Source: a bacterium (GTDB lineage: Bacteria; Margulisbacteria; Marinamargulisbacteria; JABIPA01). Taken from it: DNA of 38,249 nt. The position numbers and the translations under genes were made by a program. Below are positions 1 to 7,472 of the stretch, in pieces. Numbering within the stretch: position 1 is the stretch's first letter; every line of letters begins with the position of its first letter. The stretch is taken from positions 1-38,249 of the forward strand of contig JABIQV010000166.1 in the NCBI GenBank assembly GCA_018699495.1, in the 5' to 3' direction. The notes under the pieces were generated by a model. That model had not been told where the DNA came from. It was given only the letters and a program-made list of their open reading frames with translations, and did not search any database.

Positions 1-674
1 CCTTATTATTATCTATTTCATCATTAATTTTAATTCTAGGAATAACTTTGCCGTTAGGTCTTATTTCTGGTGCGAAAAAAGATAGTTTTTTCGATAATTT
101 TGTCCTGATTTTTTCATTTATTGGTCTATCAATCCCGACATTCTGGCTTGGACTTATGTTGATTTTGGGATTTTCATTAAGACTAAATATTTTGCCAACA
201 TCTGGGTTTATGGACCCTCAACTTTCTGATGCTACGTTGTGGGTTCAAATCATTGATATATCGAAACACCTAGCCCTTCCTTTACTAACTATTGTTATCG
301 GAGGTCTCGCTAGTCTTACCAGATACCATAGATTTGGAATCATTAAAATACTAAGCCAAGATTATATTCTGGCAGCAAAGGCAAGAGGAATTTCAAAAAC
401 AAAATTGCTTTTTATTCACGCATTTAAAAATGCATCTATTCCTATTATTACGATTCTTGGATTAAGTTTACCTGGTCTTATTGGAGGATCTTTCGTCATC
501 GAATATATTTTTTCATGGCCAGGAATGGGGCAACTTGGTATCTCTTCCATTTTTTCTCGAGACTACCCCGTTATTATGGGTTCTATCGTCTTCTCATCTA
601 TTTTAATTATTCTAGGAAACTTACTTGCAGATATCGCCTACACCTACGCTGACCCTAGAATTAGCCTAAAATGA
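1..674 (+). CDS. dppB: ABC importer permease, DppB/OppB family (5' end outside window)
   Basis: Inner-membrane permease half of a peptide/nickel-type ABC importer (binding-protein-dependent transport family). The reading frame is open from base 3, so the gene starts before the window; the TTG at 48 falls inside a membrane helix and is not the true start. Visible are hydrophobic segments, the family stretch around IPTFWLGLMLILGFSLRLN, and a cytoplasmic EAA loop (LAAKARGISKTKLLFIHAFK) that couples to the ATPase. The C-terminal end matches the family's usual end, with YADPRI before the stop. It overlaps the next permease by 4 bases (ATGA), so the two are translationally coupled. Substrate (dipeptide, oligopeptide or nickel) cannot be told from the permease alone; no binding protein gene is in view. 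Confidence 0.9.
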   Translation, partial: LLLSISSLILILGITLPLGLISGAKKDSFFDNFVLIFSFIGLSIPTFWLGLMLILGFSLRLNILPTSGFMDPQLSDATLWVQIIDISKHLALPLLTIVIGGLASLTRYHRFGIIKILSQDYILAAKARGISKTKLLFIHAFKNASIPIITILGLSLPGLIGGSFVIEYIFSWPGMGQLGISSIFSRDYPVIMGSIVFSSILIILGNLLADIAYTYADPRISLK

Positions 675-1477
675 AACCATTATCCTTACTATCATTAATA
701 TTTCTAACAACCCTCGTTTTTTTTGCAATTTTCTTGCCATTCCTTTCAAATACAGACCCAAATACATTTAACCCAGATCTCATAGGAGATGCACTCGCTC
801 CCTCTTTAACCAATTGGTTTGGAACCGATGACCTAGGACGAGATTTATTTATTCGAACATTTTCAGGCGCAAAAATTTCTATTCTGGTCGCCGTCGTTTC
901 CGTAAGCATTTCCATAAGTATTGGACTTATATTAGGACTCATTTCAGGTTACAGTTCAAAAACCATAGACTCAATCTTAATGAGATTCGTTGATTTAATG
1001 ATGGCGATTCCAACTATATTTTTAATTTTAACCATTCAAGTCATCCTCACCCCAAGTATATGGAACGTAATGATTGTTATTGGTCTTACAAGCTGGATGG
1101 GCGTGACACGAATTGTTCGTGCAGAAGTTTTAAGTATACGGGAACAACTATTTATTACCGCTGCAAAAGCTAGAGGGATTTCAAATACAAAGCTACTCTT
1201 TAAACATATTTTACCCCATACTCTACCACCAGTGATTGTGGCGGCGACACTCGGAATGGGTTCCGCAATTTTAACAGAATCCGTTTTAAGCTTTCTTGGA
1301 CTAGGCGTTCAACCACCTAATGCAAGTTGGGGAAATATGTTGGATAATAGCTTAGGTTATATGAGAGACTCTCCTTGGATGGCAATCGTACCCGGTACAT
1401 TTATTACGTTAACGGTACTTGCCTTAAATATTTTAGGTGATGACTGTCGTGCAAAATTTAACCCAAAAGAAACTTAA
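671..1477 (+). CDS. dppC: ABC importer permease, DppC/OppC family
   Basis: Second permease of the importer, 268 residues, inner membrane. An N-terminal helix (about residues 5-24) is followed by the DppC-type lead-in FGTDDLGRDLFIRTFSGA, then five further helices. The EAA coupling loop reads AAKARGISNTKLLFKHILPH, and the following LSFLGLGVQPPNASWGNML is a hallmark of the family. The C-terminus is slightly unusual (LGDDCRAKFNPK where relatives usually have an LGD-LRD-DPK type ending), but the length is normal. The start is fixed by the 4-base overlap with the upstream permease, and the gene ends 3 bases before the ATPase, so the three form one operon. Family assignment is firm; the substrate is unknown. 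Confidence 0.92.
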   Translation: MKPLSLLSLIFLTTLVFFAIFLPFLSNTDPNTFNPDLIGDALAPSLTNWFGTDDLGRDLFIRTFSGAKISILVAVVSVSISISIGLILGLISGYSSKTIDSILMRFVDLMMAIPTIFLILTIQVILTPSIWNVMIVIGLTSWMGVTRIVRAEVLSIREQLFITAAKARGISNTKLLFKHILPHTLPPVIVAATLGMGSAILTESVLSFLGLGVQPPNASWGNMLDNSLGYMRDSPWMAIVPGTFITLTVLALNILGDDCRAKFNPKET

Positions 1478-1480
1478 CTT

Positions 1481-2461
1481 ATGCTAAAAGTAAAAAATTT
1501 AACGACTATTTTCAAAACAGATAAAAACACGGTTACAGCTGTAGATGATATTTCTTTTGACGTTCCCGAAAACTCAACAATAGGCTTAGTAGGAGAATCT
1601 GGTTCAGGAAAAAGCGTAACGGCACTGTCAATCTTGCAACTCCTTTCCTCAAATGGAAAAACAACAAAAGGAAAGGTTCTATGGAAAGGAAAAGATTTAT
1701 TGGCATCTCCCGAAAAAAGTCTTCAATCTATAAGAGGCAAAGAAATCGGTCTAATATTTCAAAATCCGTTAGCAGCACTCAACCCTGTTTTTACGATTGG
1801 GAACCAACTAACAGAAACAATACGCCTTCATAATCCAGAACTATCTAACCTAAACGCCTTAGAAAAAGCAGAAATCCTTCTCACAGAAGTTAATATTCCA
1901 GACGCAAAAAAACGATTAAACGATTACCCTCATCAATTTTCTCTCGGAATGTGTCAACGAATCATGATTGCAATAACAATCGCAATGAATCCAAAATTAC
2001 TTATCGCAGATGAACCAACCGCCTCTTTAGATGTAACCATTCAAGCCCAAATTCTTCATCTTTTAAATGAACTCAAAGTAAAAAATAAAATGTCCATATT
2101 TCTCATTTCTCATGATTTAGGCGTCATTGCTCAACATTGTGACTACGTGTTGATAATGTACCTAGGAAAAATAGTCGAAAGTGGCACGCCAATAGATATT
2201 TTTAAATCGCCACAACACCCTTATACTCAAGCTCTAATAAATTCCATCCCTAATCCAGACCCATCTATAAAAAAAGAAACAACGCTATTAACTGGAGATA
2301 TACCAAGCCCTCTAAATATCCCAACTGGATGCCGCTTTCATACGAGATGCCCAAAAGCATTCGATACATGCAAACTAAAAGAACCCATATTCCAAAATCA
2401 TTTAGAAAGTTCTAAAACATCTAAAGTTGCCTGCCATTTATTCGAAAACAATCTAAAATAG
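1481..2461 (+). CDS. dppD: ABC importer ATPase, DppD/OppD family with four-cysteine C-terminal motif
   Basis: Cytoplasmic ATPase powering the importer, 326 residues. Walker A GESGSGKS is at 38-45, Q-loop Gln94, signature FSLGMCQR at 153-160 (first position differs from the usual LSGG form), Walker B LLIADEP at 173-179, and switch His at 211. The C-terminal oligopeptide-transporter extension (HPYTQAL onwards) carries Cys284, Cys290, Cys297 and Cys318. That spacing matches the [4Fe-4S] site known in some OppD/DppD proteins; occupancy here is inference. Operons of this type usually encode two different ATPases (D and F). Only one is present before trpS, so either it forms a homodimer or a DppF partner lies elsewhere, possibly upstream of the window. 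Confidence 0.93.
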   Translation: MLKVKNLTTIFKTDKNTVTAVDDISFDVPENSTIGLVGESGSGKSVTALSILQLLSSNGKTTKGKVLWKGKDLLASPEKSLQSIRGKEIGLIFQNPLAALNPVFTIGNQLTETIRLHNPELSNLNALEKAEILLTEVNIPDAKKRLNDYPHQFSLGMCQRIMIAITIAMNPKLLIADEPTASLDVTIQAQILHLLNELKVKNKMSIFLISHDLGVIAQHCDYVLIMYLGKIVESGTPIDIFKSPQHPYTQALINSIPNPDPSIKKETTLLTGDIPSPLNIPTGCRFHTRCPKAFDTCKLKEPIFQNHLESSKTSKVACHLFENNLK

Positions 2462-2521
2462 GTCTCTTTTACAAGGTCTCTGCTGGACCTCCAGAATATT
2501 TTTCGTTATTCTCAAAATAAA

Positions 2522-3511
2522 ATGAGCATCTTAAAAAAACGATTAGTTAGCGGGATCCAACCAACCGGTCAAATGCATCTTGGAAATTACCTAGGCGCAA
2601 TACAAAACTGGGTAGACTTACAAAACAAGTATGAGTCTTTTTTAATGATCGCGGATCTGCATTCTCTAACCACTCTGTATGAAGGAACATCATCGTTAAA
2701 ATCCAATAAAATGGAATTGGCCTTAGACTTACTTGCTTCAGGTATCGACCCTGAAAAATGCTGTTTTTACTTTCAATCAGACATTAAAGAGCACTCCGAA
2801 TTACACCTGATTTTATCGATGTTAACCCCAATCCCCTGGCTTACACGCGTCCCAAATTACAAAGGGAAAATTGAGGAATTAAAAGAAAAAAACTTAGATA
2901 CGTACGGATTTTTAGGCTATCCCGTATTAATGGCTGCCGATATATTACTTTATAAAGCGCAAACCGTTCCCGTTGGTCACGACCAAATTCCTCATCTCGA
3001 ATTAACAAGAGAAATTGCTAGACGATTTAACCATCTATATGGGGATGTATTTCCTATTCCCGAAGAAATTTTAACCAAACACCCGGTTGTCATAGGAACT
3101 GACGGTAAAAAAATGTCAAAATCTTACAATAATACGATTCCAATAAATAGCTCTTCAGAAGATATAACAAAACTATCTATGAAAATGATTACGGACCCTA
3201 ATCGTATCAAACGAACAGATCCTGGCAATCCCGAGATCTGCCCTGTATTTTCGTTCCAAAAAATATATAATTCGCCAGACAGAGTCCAAGAAATCGAAAC
3301 CCTTTGCAAAAAAGGAGAAATTGGATGCGTTCAATGCAAAAAAGAAATGGGCTCCTTAATAGGAGATTCCCTTTCAGACTTCCGAGAAAAACGTTCCGAA
3401 CTCAAGTCAAACAAAAAAAATGTTGAAGAAATATTACGAGACGGACAACTCAAAGCAAAAAAAACTGCCTCAGAAACAATGAAAGAAGTAAAAAACGCAC
3501 TAAAATTATGA
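2522..3511 (+). CDS. trpS: Tryptophan--tRNA ligase
   Basis: Class I aminoacyl-tRNA synthetase that charges tRNA-Trp in the cytoplasm. The 329 residues match the usual bacterial length. The HIGH-type motif is MHLG at 18-21, after GIQPTGQ. The second class I signature is KMSKS at 197-201, in GTDGKKMSKSYNN. The VGHDQIPHLELTREIARRFN region after residue 150 is typical of TrpS. The 60-base gap to the ABC operon contains no clear Shine-Dalgarno and no T-box-like leader. The stop codon overlaps the start of the next gene by 4 bases. Identification is secure. Confidence 0.97.
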   Translation: MSILKKRLVSGIQPTGQMHLGNYLGAIQNWVDLQNKYESFLMIADLHSLTTLYEGTSSLKSNKMELALDLLASGIDPEKCCFYFQSDIKEHSELHLILSMLTPIPWLTRVPNYKGKIEELKEKNLDTYGFLGYPVLMAADILLYKAQTVPVGHDQIPHLELTREIARRFNHLYGDVFPIPEEILTKHPVVIGTDGKKMSKSYNNTIPINSSSEDITKLSMKMITDPNRIKRTDPGNPEICPVFSFQKIYNSPDRVQEIETLCKKGEIGCVQCKKEMGSLIGDSLSDFREKRSELKSNKKNVEEILRDGQLKAKKTASETMKEVKNALKL

Positions 3512-5754
3512 ATATTTTTAAAGCAAAAAACAAAAAGAAATCCATCCCTAACAATTTTTCAACGTTCCACTATGACCTATTAAAAAACATACCCATTAAA
3601 TCGAAATATCAATTATTTCTAGATTCAATTGGAAAAAAAAATAGAATTTTATTATTTACTCACAAACTTACGTCATGGCCCTTTTGGATAAAATCTCAAT
3701 TAAACCCTTCGAGCGCTTACTACCAATCTCAATCTAATCCAACACTATTAAATAATGACTGTTTTAGAAATTGGACAAAATTAAAAACAAATACTCTTGA
3801 AAAAGCAATTTTAATCGACCCAAAAGGCCTCATTAGCTTTGGTCCATTTTTATGGTCCATTGACTTTCAAATTCTAGACAATAAAAAGAAAGCATTTCGT
3901 TCGTCTGAATGTGAATCCATTTCCCAAAAACTTAATACAGAAACAGGGTGCCTAGAAACACATTATGACGTCGAGTTTTTTACTGCCATCTGCTCCGTTT
4001 GTCCATCCACTTCAACTTCAGATATTCTTCTTAAAGTAAGCATTTTACAAAAATCCACCCACCAAAGAATTGATTCCAATTCTAAAAATGAACTCATAAT
4101 CAATATTAAACCTTTCTCTCCAGAGGGCGCTGGATCTATTGATACAATCCAATATCTTTCAAGCCACGCATTAGTCATAAATAAGAATCACATCATTCAA
4201 CCAAAAACGCCTCCAAAAAATGTCGTCTGTGGAAATTACGAAACATGCCAAGAATTCGAAATTTCAAAAACAATTGAAATGCTTCTATCGGCACATTGTT
4301 CATTAAAAATGTCGGGCGCATTTCTAAGCTATCCATTACATGACACTAAAAAAAATGACTTTCATTTTTCAATTACCCCCGCAGATAAAAAAAAGTTGTC
4401 TAATGACCAAAAATTAGAAACCATTGTTCCTGATTTTGAAGAAACATTAGAAAAAAACAAAGAGTATTACAGTCTAATACAACAAAAATATACTAGTTTT
4501 CAATTACCTGATATAGCAATGACTTCTTTACTCAAAAAGTCACTTTTTCATCTCTCAAACTTAGCATCTCTCAAAGAATTTGAAATGATTCAATCTATCC
4601 CAACTTCTAAGGGAATAGAAATCCCTCAACTCATAAATGCTTTAAATAATTCAGGTCAAAAAGATCTATCAAAAAAACTGGTTTTTGATTTTGTAACGTC
4701 CGTAAGCACAACTGAGAAACAAACCGAATTCAATCCAATTATGATTAAAACTATCTTAGACACCTATTATGTTTCAAATGACAAATCATTGTTAACCGAC
4801 ACATATACATACGTAAAAAAACAAGTCGAAAAAATTGAAACACACAGCACCTCATACACAACTATTTTAGACCCTAGTTTTGAGAAATCACTTTGGTCGC
4901 TATCAGGTCTTGAATCCTCCATAAAAATTGCATCCATATTAGAAAAACCATCGCAAAAATCGTATTTTCAAGGAATTACAACAAAGTTAGCATCCCATAT
5001 TTTTGACCAATTAAAAAATTTTTCAATCCAAAAATCACACGTCGTAACACCGGTCTTATTAAATCTTTTAGACTTGGTATACCCCTTAAATCTAGTCAAC
5101 GCAAATGATTCAATAATAGACACCCTTTTAACCCACCTTAAAAAGAATTTATTTTATAAAGACAAAGTATTTAACACCTCATTTCCTAACGGCTTTCCAA
5201 TTCTACAAAACTTTCAACTCGCACAACTATTATTAGAACGGAAACAAAATACATGCTTTTCAATTTTACAGTGGATACAAGGAAAAACCCTCGAAACAGG
5301 TAGTTGGCCAGACACTGTTCATCCTATTTCGGAAGGTGGCAGCGCAGGAAGTGGTCATAGTTTAACGGCATCGGCCGAATATGTATCATTTATTAGAAAT
5401 TGCATTTTAAACGATAAAACAAAAAAGTTAATTTTATTTCCGTTTCTTTCAGAAAAAATACTTCCTAAATTTGGGTCCCCTCTTATTCTAAAAAATGCGC
5501 CTACAAAATTTGGTCCCGTATCCATATTACTAGAAAAAGTCGGCGACCAATATAAACTAGAAATTGAATCAAACTTCCATAAACCCCCTATCTCCGTCAC
5601 GATTTGTTTCCCAAAAAAAATTAAAACAATTTTGTACAAAGGAAAAGAGACGCTCAATAACTCTTCTTACTTCGACATACCACACAACCAAACATTCACA
5701 TCTCTATTCTTCACACCAGACCAACAAGATGAATTAAACGAACCAGATAAATAA
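3508..5754 (+). CDS. Six-hairpin-glycosidase-like protein of unknown function (748 aa)
   Basis: No close family recognised with certainty. There is no signal peptide: the N-terminus is basic (KAKNKKKS), so the protein is probably cytoplasmic. Residues about 340-620 are a long run of amphipathic helices of the kind seen in (alpha/alpha)6 barrels. Near residue 620 there is GSWPDTVHPISEGGSAGSGH, followed by a helix, LSEKILPKFGSPLILKNAPT, then FGPVSILLEK and a beta-rich tail. That order (catalytic-like WP-D-H loop, late helix, then beta-sandwich) resembles unassigned carbohydrate-active six-hairpin proteins; activity is inference. The ATGA overlap with trpS and the 22-base gap to the rRNA methyltransferase place it in the operon. 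Codon use and base composition look like its neighbours. Confidence 0.6.
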   Translation: MNIFKAKNKKKSIPNNFSTFHYDLLKNIPIKSKYQLFLDSIGKKNRILLFTHKLTSWPFWIKSQLNPSSAYYQSQSNPTLLNNDCFRNWTKLKTNTLEKAILIDPKGLISFGPFLWSIDFQILDNKKKAFRSSECESISQKLNTETGCLETHYDVEFFTAICSVCPSTSTSDILLKVSILQKSTHQRIDSNSKNELIINIKPFSPEGAGSIDTIQYLSSHALVINKNHIIQPKTPPKNVVCGNYETCQEFEISKTIEMLLSAHCSLKMSGAFLSYPLHDTKKNDFHFSITPADKKKLSNDQKLETIVPDFEETLEKNKEYYSLIQQKYTSFQLPDIAMTSLLKKSLFHLSNLASLKEFEMIQSIPTSKGIEIPQLINALNNSGQKDLSKKLVFDFVTSVSTTEKQTEFNPIMIKTILDTYYVSNDKSLLTDTYTYVKKQVEKIETHSTSYTTILDPSFEKSLWSLSGLESSIKIASILEKPSQKSYFQGITTKLASHIFDQLKNFSIQKSHVVTPVLLNLLDLVYPLNLVNANDSIIDTLLTHLKKNLFYKDKVFNTSFPNGFPILQNFQLAQLLLERKQNTCFSILQWIQGKTLETGSWPDTVHPISEGGSAGSGHSLTASAEYVSFIRNCILNDKTKKLILFPFLSEKILPKFGSPLILKNAPTKFGPVSILLEKVGDQYKLEIESNFHKPPISVTICFPKKIKTILYKGKETLNNSSYFDIPHNQTFTSLFFTPDQQDELNEPDK

Positions 5755-5776
5755 ACAAGGGATATACACAAAACAT

Positions 5777-7153
5777 ATGAAACCATCAATTACACTTCGT
5801 CAATACGACACAATCAAACTTAAAATAGAAAAAATTGTCTACCAGGGATGGGGAATGGGTCGTCTGTCAAATTTTGTAATTTTCGTGCCAAATACATTAC
5901 CCGGAGATTATGTATCAGCAAAAATTATAAAAAAAAGAAAATCTTGGGCACAGGCCGTATGTCTTGAAATTATTGAACAATCTGAATTTAGAGAGAAAGC
6001 AATCTGCGACAAATATGGTCTTTGTGGTGGTTGTCAAATCTTAGACGTCTCATATGAAAATCAAATTAAACTGAAACACAAAATTTTAGATGACTGTTTC
6101 ACAACATTCCTTCCCGAAGAAAAAGGAAAAACAAAGCCATTTATTCAATCCCCTCAATCAATTTACTACCGAAATAAAATGGAATTCTCATTTGGAACAT
6201 CTGATATCGACAAAAATAAAATAACTATCGGGCAAAAAAAACGAGGCGATTTTAGTACAATAATTCCTTTAAACAAATGTTATCTCATGTCAGACATTTC
6301 CAGTAAAATACTAGGCTGGACTCAATCATTTTTCACCGAAACAGACCTAACCAGTTGGTGTCCCACCACCCATAAAGGAATTCTAAGACACCTAATAATC
6401 AAGCGAACAAAAAACGATGAGCAATACCTAATAAATTTATCTGTAAATGATGACCCAACCCCACTTTATTCGCGTTACGCAAAACAACTACAAGAAACAT
6501 TTAAAGAAGTCACATCCGTATATTTAAGTTCAAACAAAGAGATATCTGACACCGCCTTTTCAAAATCGATCACCCATTTATCCGGAAACCCATTTTTAGA
6601 AGAATCTCTTGGACCATTAACCGTGCGGTTATCGCCACTCTCTTTCTTCCAAACAAACGCACTGCTCTTTGAAGCGCTATACACAGCTGTCTCCAATCAA
6701 GTCCCTCTTTCCAAAAACGATACCGTTATGGATTTATATTGTGGGACAGGAACTATCGGTCTATTTTTAGCCTCAAAAGTTAAGAAAGTAATTGGAATAG
6801 AAGAAAATCCAGCTGCAATAGAAGACGCAAAAATAAATGCTTCCCAAAATAATATTTCAAATATCGAATTCATGTGCGGACGAGTTAAAAATATTCTAAA
6901 ATTCAACACGTTTTCTCCAGACGTGATTGTTGTTGACCCTCCACGTTCCGGCATGGTTCCTAAAGCTCTAAAAAGAATTGGAGAAATCGAATGTCCTTAT
7001 ATTATTTATGTGTCTTGTAACCCTGTTACAATGGCTAGAGACATCAATGATCTAAAGGCTCATAACTATGTTTTACAATCGCTCCAACCTGTCGACATGT
7101 TTCCTAACACGTTCCATATGGAAACGATAAGCTTACTAAAGCGTATGAATTGA
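5777..7153 (+). CDS. rlmD: 23S rRNA (uracil-C5)-methyltransferase, RumA/RlmD family
   Basis: SAM-dependent enzyme that makes 5-methyluridine in RNA, 458 residues, cytoplasmic. An N-terminal TRAM-like domain covers about residues 12-68. The iron-sulfur site C-x5-C-x2-C is Cys77, Cys83, Cys86, with the fourth ligand Cys168, spaced as in E. coli RumA. The methyltransferase domain has the SAM loop DLYCGTGTIGLF from about 319, the substrate-side Gln292 in FFQTNALL, DPPRSGM near 387, and the catalytic Cys414 in VSCNPVTMARD. The Fe-S cysteines argue for the RlmC/RlmD/RlmCD branch over tRNA-specific TrmA. Which uridine is modified (747, 1939 or both) cannot be read from sequence. A possible Shine-Dalgarno, AAGGGA, lies about 13 bases upstream. 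Last gene of the 5' operon. Confidence 0.92.
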   Translation: MKPSITLRQYDTIKLKIEKIVYQGWGMGRLSNFVIFVPNTLPGDYVSAKIIKKRKSWAQAVCLEIIEQSEFREKAICDKYGLCGGCQILDVSYENQIKLKHKILDDCFTTFLPEEKGKTKPFIQSPQSIYYRNKMEFSFGTSDIDKNKITIGQKKRGDFSTIIPLNKCYLMSDISSKILGWTQSFFTETDLTSWCPTTHKGILRHLIIKRTKNDEQYLINLSVNDDPTPLYSRYAKQLQETFKEVTSVYLSSNKEISDTAFSKSITHLSGNPFLEESLGPLTVRLSPLSFFQTNALLFEALYTAVSNQVPLSKNDTVMDLYCGTGTIGLFLASKVKKVIGIEENPAAIEDAKINASQNNISNIEFMCGRVKNILKFNTFSPDVIVVDPPRSGMVPKALKRIGEIECPYIIYVSCNPVTMARDINDLKAHNYVLQSLQPVDMFPNTFHMETISLLKRMN

Positions 7154-7472
7154 ACCATTTTACTATCTTAATATAATTAATTTCCTTTTATCAAATAAAG
7201 TTCATCATCAAAAAAAAATGATAAAGATAACGCCTAACGGGTCTATTTATACCCTTTCCCACAGACCCGTTACAAATACCGCGTGTGTTCATTAGCTCAT
7301 ACATACCTTGTTGAAATAGAAAACCAAAACCCAAACTCCCTTTATACATATCCTATTTTAAATCAAATCACCAAATTAAATGAAGCTAGACCCCGTATAT
7401 TTTTCTTGATACACTTTTTTTTTCACGTCTCAAAAATATAAATATAAATATCCTCGGAAGGACACCAAAATA
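7154..7472 (+). other. Intergenic region upstream of the NhaC-type antiporter
   Basis: 319 bases without a gene. It holds a perfect 10-bp inverted repeat (7235-7272, listed separately), several A and T runs, and the antiporter's Shine-Dalgarno GGAAGGA about 9 bases before its ATG. TTGATA near 7407 could be a -35 element, but no well-spaced -10 follows. I did not recognise a known riboswitch consensus. Confidence 0.6.
7235..7272 (+). repeat. Perfect 10-bp inverted repeat (hairpin) between rlmD and nhaC
   Basis: TAACGGGTCT at 7235-7244 pairs with AGACCCGTTA at 7263-7272 around an 18-base loop. The loop contains ACCC, which can alternatively pair with the GGGT of the 5' arm, so two folds compete. 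No U-run follows, so it is not a standard intrinsic terminator. It could be a rho-linked 3' end for the upstream operon or a leader structure for the antiporter. Confidence 0.6.

Noticed and set aside
48-674. TTG at 48 as the start of the first permease gene
   Set aside because: The frame is open to the window edge and the TTG lies inside a membrane helix; the gene is simply truncated by the window.
2462-2521. T-box or attenuator leader before trpS
   Set aside because: Only 60 bases, with a 5-bp AGGTC/GACCT stem and no U-run or T-box consensus.
7154-7472. A known Na+/Li+ or SAH riboswitch upstream of the antiporter
   Set aside because: I could not match any consensus; only a simple hairpin is visible.
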